Notes under the pieces: generated by a model
What the model was told of the DNA's origin: nothing
Databases searched by the model: none
What the model saw: only the letters and a program-made list of their open reading frames with translations
NCBI GenBank assembly: GCA_050742335.1
Contig: JBOGIR010000319.1
Span: 1-20,000 of the forward strand
From: DATCJA01 sp050742335
GTDB taxonomy: Bacteria > Acidobacteriota > Vicinamibacteria > Vicinamibacterales > UBA2999
Length of the DNA stretch: 20,000 nucleotides
Direction: 5' to 3'
In this document: in pieces, positions 13,971 to 20,000 of the stretch
Layout: every line of letters starts with the position of its first letter
Numbering within the stretch: position 1 is the first letter of the stretch
Translations under genes and position numbers: made by a program

Positions 13971-15494
13971 ATGAGAAAGGGGATCCTCGTCATCTCTCTG
14001 GCAGCCACCATCGGAGTGCTCCCTGGTGCGCAGGTCCGCATTAGCGGGATCTGGCAGGCCGAGGTGCAGCCGAACGGGTTCTGGACCGTGGAGCTCCGAT
14101 CGGAGGGCACGATGCTCAGGGGCGGCGTGAGCATGGGCACCGACCCGGCGGAGATCACCGACGGCCGAATCGAGGGCAATACCCTGTCCTTCACCGTCGA
14201 ATCGCCGGACGGCGACCGTACCATCAGATTCAGCGGCACTATCAACGGCGCCGACATCGCGTTCACCCGCGACGTGCAGGTGCGGCAGGGTGGTTTCAAT
14301 GGCGTTCCGGACATCTTCGGCCTCAACGCACCACAGACCTTCACCCTCACTCGTCTGCCAGACGGTCAGGTCGCGAAGAAGGGGCGTGGCGCGTTCTTTC
14401 CGGCGAAGCTCACCATCTTCGATCGCACCGGCACGGTGGTGCGAACGCTTGGAGAGCCGGACAACTACTTTCAACCGGTGTTCTCGTCCGACGGTGCCCG
14501 CCTCGCCGTCATCCTGCGCGGCGACGTCTGGATCTTCGATGTCGCACGCGGCACGCGGACGCAGCTGATGGCCACGCCGCGGGCGGAGTTCTCGCCGGTC
14601 TGGTCACCGGATGGACGGTTCCTCGCCTACTCCAGTTTCCACCGGAGCATCACCCGTATTTACCGGCGGCCCGCGGATGGGAGCGGGAGCGAAGAGTTGC
14701 TCTTTGAAAACATGCCGGGCGTCTTCATGAACCTGCACGACTGGTCCACGGACGGACGCTGGCTCATCTTCTCGTCGGGCGACGTGCTGTACACAATGCC
14801 AGTCGAGGGCGAGCGCAAACCCATCGAGCTGGCGCGAGAGGAATACAGCATGAACGGCGCCCGCTTCTCGCCTGACGGACGCTTTGTCGCTTTTCGATCG
14901 GACCAAACCGGTCGATGGGAAGTTGTCGTGCGCGCGCTGGATCCGGCGTCGGGTTTCTCACCTGCCGGCGGAAAGTGGCAGGTATCACAGGAGGGCCGCG
15001 GGCTCATCCAATGGCGCCGCGACGGCCGAGAGCTCCTCTATCTCCGCGATGACGGCCAGCTCCTGGCCGTGGACGTGAGCACCGCCCCAGCCTTCAACGC
15101 CGGAACGCCCCGTCCGCTGTTTCGCGTTCCCGAGACGTTCCCCCTGATCTTCGGACCCGGCGGGTTTGGAGGGATTAGCCGTGACGGGCAGCGCATCGCG
15201 CTCGCCGTTTTGCAGCCGCCGCCACGAAAGGAAACCGTCGTCGCGCCGGACATCCTATCGAAGTACGCCGGCACGTATCAGCTGTTCGGCTCGGAAGTGC
15301 GCATGACGGTGGAGGGCAACCAGCTCGTTGCTCGCATGTTCAACGAGCGCATCCCATTGCTGGCGCAGTCCGAAACGAGTTTCTTCAGCAGGACATTTAC
15401 CGGCGAAATCGACTTCGTCACGAGCGCGGACGGTACGGTCACGCACTTTCTTTTCTACCAAGGTGGGCCGGCGACGACGGCCCAGCGGAAGTAA
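13971..15494 (+). CDS. Exported PD40 beta-propeller protein with C-terminal DUF3471 domain
   Basis: From the ATG at 13971, preceded by AGGAGG, 507 residues are encoded; a longer upstream frame lacks a start signal and would overlap the DUF6152 gene. A signal peptide (1-20) is followed by a small beta domain (about 24-130: SGIWQAEVQPNGFWTVELRSE, EGNTLSFTVESPDGD). Next comes a TolB-like PD40 propeller (about 145-415) with repeats such as FSSDGARLAVI, WSPDGRFLAYSS, WSTDGRWLIFSS, FSPDGRFVAFRS and WRRDGRELLYL. The last 80 residues (YAGTYQLFGSEVRMTVEGNQ and onward) match DUF3471, a lipocalin-like domain usually attached to serine beta-lactamase-type proteins. Such proteins are probably periplasmic binding or scaffold proteins; no enzymatic domain is present. 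It is embedded in the six-gene run. Confidence 0.87.
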   Translation: MRKGILVISLAATIGVLPGAQVRISGIWQAEVQPNGFWTVELRSEGTMLRGGVSMGTDPAEITDGRIEGNTLSFTVESPDGDRTIRFSGTINGADIAFTRDVQVRQGGFNGVPDIFGLNAPQTFTLTRLPDGQVAKKGRGAFFPAKLTIFDRTGTVVRTLGEPDNYFQPVFSSDGARLAVILRGDVWIFDVARGTRTQLMATPRAEFSPVWSPDGRFLAYSSFHRSITRIYRRPADGSGSEELLFENMPGVFMNLHDWSTDGRWLIFSSGDVLYTMPVEGERKPIELAREEYSMNGARFSPDGRFVAFRSDQTGRWEVVVRALDPASGFSPAGGKWQVSQEGRGLIQWRRDGRELLYLRDDGQLLAVDVSTAPAFNAGTPRPLFRVPETFPLIFGPGGFGGISRDGQRIALAVLQPPPRKETVVAPDILSKYAGTYQLFGSEVRMTVEGNQLVARMFNERIPLLAQSETSFFSRTFTGEIDFVTSADGTVTHFLFYQGGPATTAQRK

Positions 15495-15589
15495 GGCGCG
15501 GTCAAGTTTAGCTGCTGGCTGGCGGCAAGCACGCCTCGGGCGTGGAGCCTGTTCCGGCGGCGTGAAACTCGAACTAGAGCTGCATCGCG

Positions 15590-16141
15590 ATGGACGATTA
15601 TTCACGGCGCGCATTCCTGGTATGGCTTGGCGTCTGCTGGCCAAGCATCGTCGCAGCACAAGAGCATGCCCGCCGTGCCCTCAAGAACCGGAACAGCGGG
15701 AATGCGCCCGCGCTGCGCGCCCTGTCCGCGGAGCAGGCAGTCGAAATAGAGGCCATCGCGGCACAGATCCTGCCGACCACCGAAAGTCCCGGCGCAGGTG
15801 AGGCAGGGGCGATCTACTTCATCGACCACGCGCTGGCAACGTTCGACCGCGCGCGCCGTCGCGACTATCAGCGCGGCCTGGCGGACCTGCAGGCGCGTGT
15901 GGCCAGGAAGTTCCCACCGGCCCGCAAGTTTTCCGCGCTCGATTCCCCGCGCCAGGTCGAGGTGCTGCGCGAGATCGAGCAGACACCGTTCTTCAGCATG
16001 GTGCATTTCCATACCGTGGCCGGCTTTCTTGCCGACCCGCACTACGGCGGGAACCGCAACCAGGTAGGATGGATGGTCCTCGGGTTCGACAACGCCCCCA
16101 CGCACCAGCCCCCGTTCGGCTATTACGACCGAGAGGGGTGA
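15590..16141 (+). CDS. Gluconate 2-dehydrogenase subunit 3-like Tat protein
   Basis: A 183-residue protein with a twin-arginine start, DDYSRRAFLVWLG (2-14). The mature part has ALSAEQAVEIEAIAAQILPTTESPGAGEAGAIYFID (two halves around residues 43-78), FSALDSPRQVEVLREIEQTPFF and a final GWMVLGFDNAPTHQPPFGYYD. These are the conserved blocks of the gluconate 2-dehydrogenase subunit 3 family, the small subunit that chaperones and exports a GMC flavoprotein through its Tat signal. Its TGA overlaps the ATG of the GMC gene by one base (TGATG), so the two products almost certainly form a complex. The gap of 95 bases upstream is the largest in the run and shows no clear promoter or terminator. Confidence 0.9.
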   Translation: MDDYSRRAFLVWLGVCWPSIVAAQEHARRALKNRNSGNAPALRALSAEQAVEIEAIAAQILPTTESPGAGEAGAIYFIDHALATFDRARRRDYQRGLADLQARVARKFPPARKFSALDSPRQVEVLREIEQTPFFSMVHFHTVAGFLADPHYGGNRNQVGWMVLGFDNAPTHQPPFGYYDREG

Positions 16142-17790
16142 TGACGCAGTTCGCGCTCAACACGCCGGTTGACTTCCTGGTCGTTGGCGTGGGTGCCGCC
16201 GGTGGCGTCATGGCCAAGGAGCTTTCCACCGCCGGCTTCAGCGTGGTGGCGCTCGAACAGGGCCGGTACAGGAAAGCCTCCGACTTCCGGCACGACGAGT
16301 ACGCGCATTACTTCCTGTCGGAGCTGGTGAACGACCATCGCGGCCAGCCCAACACGTTCCGGCGGACCCCGCAGGAAAAGGCCAACCGGCAGCCGTGCAT
16401 CGGGTACGGCCGCTGCGTGGGCGGGGGCAGCGTCCACTTCACGGGCAACTATTGGCGATTTCACGAGGTCGACTTCGTCGAGCGCAGCCGATGGGGTCCC
16501 ATGTCAGGCACGGGCCTGGACGACTGGCCCATCACCTATGCCGACCTGGAGCCGTACTACACCAAAGCGGAATGGGATCTTGGGATCTCCGGGGAGGCCG
16601 GCGCCAGCCCGTTCGATCCACCGCGCTCCAGGCCGTACCCGCTTCCGCCGCTGCGCGTGGATTCGGCCGGCGTGCTCTTCGAACGCGCCGCGCGCAGGTT
16701 GGGCTGGCATCCGTTCCCGGCACCGATGGCGATTGCGTCCCGCAGTTATCAGGGGCGCTCGGGCTGCGTGTACTGCAGCTTCTGCAAGATGTTCGGCTGC
16801 GAAGTGGGCGCCAAGTCGAGCTCGCTGGCTGCTCTGATTCCGCTGGCCGAACGCACCGGCCGCTGTGAAATTCGCGCGCAGTGCGTCGTCCGTACGATTA
16901 GCGTGGACCGCCGTGGACGCGTAGATGGCGTCGTCTACTTTGATGCGCGTAGGCGGGAACACCTCCAGAAGGCGCGCGCCGTGGTGTTATGCGCCAACGG
17001 TGCCGAAACGCCGCGCCTGTTGCTGATGTCCCGGTCCAGCAGGTTTCCAAACGGCCTGGCGAATTCCAGCGGGCTGGTCGGCAAGTACTTGATGTTCGAC
17101 ACCGGGTCTTTCTGCGGCGCCCTGTTCGAGCATCCCGTGAACGGCTATATCGGTCCGGAGGTCACGCGCCTGGTCCACGACTTCTATGACTCCGATTCCG
17201 GACGCGGTTTCTACGGCGGTGGGAGCCTGGACGGCCGGTTTGACTTTCAGCCCATCACCTTTGCGCTGTGGGGAGGACTGCCGCCAGGATCGCCCCGGTG
17301 GGGAGCTGACTACAAGAGAATGCTCGCTGAATACTTCAACCGCACCATGTACGTCTTGAGCCACACCACAGCGCTGCCGCTCGAACAGAACTCCGTCTCT
17401 CTTGATCCGGATGTGAAGGACGCTTTGGGATTACCGGCGCTGCGCGTGACGTACAAGAATCATCCCGATGATCTGAAGTGCATGCAGTTCCTGCAGGACC
17501 GTGGGATGGAGCTACTAGCAGCTGCGGGCGCGCAGCGCACATGGGGATATCCTGTCGAGGACATCTCTTTCTCGGTGCACCTGATGGGCACCTGCCGCAT
17601 GGGCAACGATCCGGCGCGTTCTGTCGTGAACCGTTTTCATCGCGCGCACGACGTGCCGAACCTGTTCATCGTGGATGGCAGCAGCTTCGTGACCAGCGGA
17701 CGCCAACAGCCCACGGCCACCATTCAGGCCCTGGCCTACCGCGCCGCCGACGCCATTGTCGGCGCCGCGAAAAAGGGTGAGCTCGGTTGA
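16141..17790 (+). CDS. GMC-family FAD-dependent oxidoreductase (periplasmic dehydrogenase large subunit)
   Basis: A 549-residue protein from the ATG at 16141. The FAD-binding Rossmann motif VVGVGAAGGVMAKEL (14-28) is followed by GRCVGGGSVHFTGNYWRF (90-107), the flavin-loop region. The C-terminal active site has HLMGTCRMG with His480. The region usually reading NPT holds RQQPTATIQALA, so the second catalytic position appears to be Gln523 instead of Asn or His. A Cys cluster CVYCSFCKMFGC (Cys209, 212, 215, 220) resembles that of gluconate/glucose dehydrogenase large subunits, some of which bind an iron-sulfur cluster. No signal peptide is present, as expected if it is exported together with its Tat-bearing partner encoded just upstream. 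The usual cytochrome c subunit is not encoded next to it. The substrate, probably a sugar or other polyol, is not determined. Confidence 0.9.
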   Translation: MTQFALNTPVDFLVVGVGAAGGVMAKELSTAGFSVVALEQGRYRKASDFRHDEYAHYFLSELVNDHRGQPNTFRRTPQEKANRQPCIGYGRCVGGGSVHFTGNYWRFHEVDFVERSRWGPMSGTGLDDWPITYADLEPYYTKAEWDLGISGEAGASPFDPPRSRPYPLPPLRVDSAGVLFERAARRLGWHPFPAPMAIASRSYQGRSGCVYCSFCKMFGCEVGAKSSSLAALIPLAERTGRCEIRAQCVVRTISVDRRGRVDGVVYFDARRREHLQKARAVVLCANGAETPRLLLMSRSSRFPNGLANSSGLVGKYLMFDTGSFCGALFEHPVNGYIGPEVTRLVHDFYDSDSGRGFYGGGSLDGRFDFQPITFALWGGLPPGSPRWGADYKRMLAEYFNRTMYVLSHTTALPLEQNSVSLDPDVKDALGLPALRVTYKNHPDDLKCMQFLQDRGMELLAAAGAQRTWGYPVEDISFSVHLMGTCRMGNDPARSVVNRFHRAHDVPNLFIVDGSSFVTSGRQQPTATIQALAYRAADAIVGAAKKGELG

Positions 17791-17872
17791 TTCGGTTGCT
17801 TCTCCACCCCCGCCTTCATCGTCTTGGCCATGTGGCTGTCGCGCGTAGACGCGCTGTGGCGGTTCCATTCCG

Positions 17873-17994
17873 TTACGGCGTCCGCGCGGCCTGCGTTAGC
17901 CGCGAGGGCTCGCGGGGGCAGGAACCAGCGCCATCGTCGCCCAACTGGTGGCGGCGGTGGAGATCCACTGGTCGTGCCCGTAGGGGAACCCGGC
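17873..17994 (-). repeat. Direct repeat, left copy (diverged copy of a cyclase-like gene 3' end)
   Basis: This stretch matches 18843-18965 in the same orientation, with 11 mismatches and one gap in about 123 bases by hand count. The pair flanks the GNAT gene and the methyltransferase fragment. The copy includes the region coding GFPYGHDQWISTAATSWATM and, after a one-base deletion, the original stop codon position. Confidence 0.85.
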
Positions 17995-18084
17995 CGTGAC
18001 GGGAGCCGGCTCGGCCTCCTCCGGAAGCGTGTTGACCAGGAAGCGCTGCCGGTCGGGCGAGACGTCGTCAGAAGAGTACTTCAT
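17873..18084 (-). pseudogene. Chimeric gene remnant: PD40-protein C-terminus joined to cyclase-like C-terminus
   Basis: On the minus strand an open frame from 18084 reads KYSSDDVSPDRQRFLVNTLP and EEAEPAPVT, then abruptly AGFPYGHDQWISTAATSWATM and stops at 17896. The first part resembles the last residues of PD40/WD40-like proteins and serine/threonine kinases of Acidobacteriota, which often end in a D-V-x-P-D-x-x-R-F-L-V-N block followed by PxTVVLNW. The second part is the C-terminus of the ankyrin/cyclase-like protein encoded at 18843-20000. A one-base deletion near 17920 shifts the frame and creates an early stop. The junction near 18000 therefore joins two unrelated gene ends. It is too short and too damaged to be functional. 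Confidence 0.65.
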
Positions 18085-18580
18085 GCCTCACGAAATCATG
18101 GACATCCGCGAAGCCCTGCCCGGGGATGCCGAACAGGCACGCGCGATTGCCGAGCGGGCTGGATTGACACTACGAGCAGTCTATCGGCCAACTCCGGCGC
18201 TGGTACGCTCGAGCGAGGCACGAGCCGCGCAGCGTCGCCAGTTAGTGGCAGCGCACAACGGCCAGATTGTGGGCACTATCTCCTATGAGACACACGGTGA
18301 CCGCCTGCATCTCCAATCTCTCGCAGTCGATCCGGTCTGGCAACGCCGAGGGGTCGGACGTGCGCTCGTCGCGCATTGCGTAAAGCTGGCTCGCTCATTC
18401 GGTGCGTCTCGTCTGTCACTCTACACAGTCGTCGAGACCGGTAACGTCCGAATTTTCGAGAGTCTTGGCTTTCACGTCGTATCAACTGAACCAGGACGGA
18501 GCCTCGAGGCAGTTGGCGCGGCGTCTGTGACGGAAGCCTATATGGAAATGTCAATGGAGGGAGATCCACGCTCAAGATGA
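18083..18580 (+). CDS. GNAT family N-acetyltransferase
   Basis: A 165-residue protein from the ATG at 18083, beginning MPHEIMDIREALPGDAEQAR; the later ATG at 18098 (MDIREALPGD) is an alternative with no better ribosome binding site. Motif A is clear: LQSLAVDPVWQRRGVGRALV with the acetyl-CoA pyrophosphate loop QRRGVG, followed by the SRLSLYTVVETGNVRIFESLGF block of motif B. The substrate cannot be predicted; the compact single domain fits small-molecule or protein N-acetylation in the cytoplasm, unlike its exported neighbours. It is enclosed by gene fragments: its ATG overlaps the start of a chimeric remnant on the other strand and its end overlaps a methyltransferase fragment, which suggests arrival by rearrangement. 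Its last residues may derive from that junction. Confidence 0.85.
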   Translation: MPHEIMDIREALPGDAEQARAIAERAGLTLRAVYRPTPALVRSSEARAAQRRQLVAAHNGQIVGTISYETHGDRLHLQSLAVDPVWQRRGVGRALVAHCVKLARSFGASRLSLYTVVETGNVRIFESLGFHVVSTEPGRSLEAVGAASVTEAYMEMSMEGDPRSR

Positions 18581-18842
18581 CTATCTGGCCATGCGCAACG
18601 TCTATCACCACATCACGGACCCGGCGAGCTTCAACCGTAGCGTGCACCAGACGGTGAAACGCCTGGGGCTAGTTGCCATCATCGACTTCGAGCCGAGTTG
18701 GATTCTGGGGCTACTGGCCGGCCGGTCCCCGACCTCGGGACGCGGCCACGGAGCGCCGGCTGCAGCGGTACGCCAGGAAATGGCCGCTGCCGGGTTCGAC
18801 CTGGTGAGGACGACCGATCGCGACCTTCGTGGTTCCTGGCGC
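18567..18842 (+). pseudogene. C-terminal fragment of a class I SAM-dependent methyltransferase
   Basis: In the frame containing the ATG at 18591 the sequence reads HAQDDYLAMRNVYHHITDP, ASFNRSVHQTVKRLGLVAII, DFEPSWILGLL, then GRGHGAPAAAVRQEMAAAGF and DLVRTTDRD. This is the post-motif-II part of UbiE-like methyltransferases, where MRxVYHHxTDP, a GGRxAIIDFEP strand and a GHGxPxxxVxxEMxxAGF helix occur in order. The SAM-binding N-terminal half is missing, because the sequence begins at the end of the GNAT gene, and the C-terminus runs into the antisense of the next gene at 18843. It is therefore a remnant even though the frame stays open to 19079. The usual Gly-Gly before the IIDF strand is replaced by LGLV. 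Confidence 0.7.
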
Positions 18843-18965
18843 TTACGGCGTCTGGCCGGCCTGCGTCAACCGCGAGGGTTCGCGGGCGGCCGGAACCAGG
18901 GCCATCGTCGCCCAGCTCGTGGCGGCGGTGGAGATCCACTGATCGTGCCCGTAGGGGAACCCGGC
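18843..18965 (-). repeat. Direct repeat, right copy (3' end of the cyclase-like gene)
   Basis: The intact counterpart of the repeat at 17873-17994, about 90 percent identical by hand count. It includes the stop codon (18843-18845) and the last 40 codons of the ankyrin/cyclase-like gene. The two copies point the same way and are separated by about 850 bases. Confidence 0.85.
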
Positions 18966-20000
18966 GTCGAAATAGGGCTGAATCGGCACGGCGCGAGTCG
19001 CGGCATACCACGACCCGTCGGCCTGTTGAGTCTTGAGCAGGAACTCGACGCCGCGTGTGTAGACCGTATCGCCCGGTGACACTCCGGCTTCGTGCAAGGC
19101 GACGAGCGAGAGACTCGTTGCGTGGGCGCCGCTCGCCAACGACGGGATGTCCGACCAGCCGCCATCGCCTCGCTGGTGCGCCACGAGGTCCCGCCGTGCC
19201 GCATCAATCATCGCCCGATCGGCTTTGGCCCACGCGAGACCAAGCAGCCGGAACGCGCGATCCTCGCCGGTGCGGACCGGCGCTCTGGCCAGCCAGGCAG
19301 CCGCCACTCGGACCGACTGTTCGTACGCGGCCTTCTCCATCGCGGGCGCGTACAACTGCAGCGACCGCACACCAAGCGCGGTCCGGCCGATCATGCCGCT
19401 CCCGTGCGGCGGACGCGTGCTCGCGTCGGCGCCACCGAAGTGCCCCTCGGCCCACTGGCGGGACTTGACGAAGCGGACCATGGCGTCCGTCGTCAGATCC
19501 GGGGGCGCGCCGAGCGCGTGCAGCGCGATCAGCGAGTAGCTGATCTCGGTCTGTCCGCCACCGCCCGCCGTGTGCTGAAGGATGAGGTCGCGCCGGTCGC
19601 CGTACACCGTTGCCATCATGCGGAGCTGCTGCGTGGCCTTCTGGTCGTCGATCTGAAAGCCCGCCTGCCGCGCGGCGCCGACCGCCATGGCCGTCAGCCC
19701 CTGGTTGTGACAGGACACGCAGCCCGCCTGCCGGGCAAAGCTTGCGTCGGCGGCCTGGAGGATCGGCAGTGTGCGCTGGATCGCGGCCTCCACCGTGTGC
19801 GCCGGCTGCGGCGTGAGCGCCGGAGCACGAGCGGGAACTCCCGCGACCGCTCCCGCTTTCGTCAAGAGATCAACGATGGGCGTGCTGCCGTGAAGCCTGG
19901 CGTAGTCGAGCGCCGTCATCCCGGTGTCGCTCTTCGCATTGAGGTCGGCGCCGCGGGACACCAGCAGCCGGATCGTCTCGAGCGGAAGCAGGTCGGAGCC
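18843..20000 (-). CDS. Ankyrin-repeat / CxxCH / cyclase-like toroid fusion protein, 3' part (runs off right edge)
   Basis: The frame is open from base 20000 to a TAA at 18843-18845, giving the last 385 residues. It begins in an ankyrin repeat (LETIRLLVSRGADLNAKSD, then GMTALDYARLHGSTPIVDLL). After a Pro/Ala-rich linker comes a heme-c attachment motif, CVSCHNQG (codons around 19709-19721). The remaining 290 residues look like an alpha/alpha toroid of the squalene-cyclase/prenyltransferase-repeat type, with QW-like motifs QRGDGGWSDIP and QQADGSWYA and repeated Ala-rich helices. Ankyrin parts bind proteins, and a CxxCH implies export with covalent heme, but no catalytic DxDD-type motif of cyclases is seen in this part. 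The N-terminus, with any signal peptide, lies outside the window. The 3' end is duplicated at 17873-17994. Confidence 0.85.
   Translation of the reverse strand, partial: GSDLLPLETIRLLVSRGADLNAKSDTGMTALDYARLHGSTPIVDLLTKAGAVAGVPARAPALTPQPAHTVEAAIQRTLPILQAADASFARQAGCVSCHNQGLTAMAVGAARQAGFQIDDQKATQQLRMMATVYGDRRDLILQHTAGGGGQTEISYSLIALHALGAPPDLTTDAMVRFVKSRQWAEGHFGGADASTRPPHGSGMIGRTALGVRSLQLYAPAMEKAAYEQSVRVAAAWLARAPVRTGEDRAFRLLGLAWAKADRAMIDAARRDLVAHQRGDGGWSDIPSLASGAHATSLSLVALHEAGVSPGDTVYTRGVEFLLKTQQADGSWYAATRAVPIQPYFDAGFPYGHDQWISTAATSWATMALVPAAREPSRLTQAGQTP

Noticed and set aside
18591..19079. 162-codon open frame read as a complete methyltransferase-like gene
   Set aside because: Only the first 80 or so residues match a methyltransferase C-terminus; the SAM-binding half is missing and the rest is antisense of the ankyrin/cyclase-like gene.

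Overview
The window is high-GC bacterial chromosome that looks like an environmental member of the Acidobacteriota, possibly the Vicinamibacteria. This rests on family content rather than a marker gene: secreted proteins carrying a 'TADGKPDLQG' motif, DUF6152 proteins, PD40/DUF3471 proteins, ankyrin-cyclase fusions, many Tat leaders, c-type cytochromes, and small palindromic and heptameric repeats between genes. There is no rRNA, tRNA, CRISPR array, intact transposase or phage gene.

Layout. 1-1338 (minus strand): the 5' part of a Cys-rich DUF1326 gene running off the left edge, then a DUF433/DUF5615 toxin-antitoxin pair. 1504-4348 (plus): a good sigma70-type promoter, then a Tat-exported thiamine-diphosphate (ThDP) enzyme overlapping by one base with a diheme cytochrome c gene. 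4583-8075 (plus): a secreted alpha/beta hydrolase, a secreted parallel beta-helix protein and a secreted GlcG/HbpS-like protein, separated by three copies of one palindromic repeat family. 8260-9201 (minus): a cytochrome with an N-terminal class-I heme domain and a C-terminal cytochrome c'-like domain. 9340-9542: a frameshifted DUF6152 remnant. 9663-10616 (plus): a secreted metallo-beta-lactamase-fold hydrolase. 10740-17790 (plus): a promoter and a compact six-gene run encoding a secreted conserved protein, a Tat protein of unknown function, an intact DUF6152 protein, a PD40 propeller/DUF3471 protein, a gluconate 2-dehydrogenase subunit 3-like Tat protein and a GMC oxidoreductase. 17873-18842: a mosaic of gene fragments around a GNAT acetyltransferase gene. 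18843-20000 (minus): the 3' part of an ankyrin / CxxCH / cyclase-like fusion gene running off the right edge.

How it may work together: nearly every large product is predicted to be exported (Sec or Tat), and the ThDP enzyme, the GMC flavoprotein and the cytochromes suggest periplasmic oxidation of small organic substrates with electrons passed to c-type cytochromes. No substrate can be read from the sequence. The most unusual parts are the predicted Tat-exported ThDP enzyme coupled to a diheme cytochrome, the in-frame palindromic insertion in its leader, the three repeat families, and the fragment mosaic with ~120 bp direct repeats at 17.9-18.9 kb.
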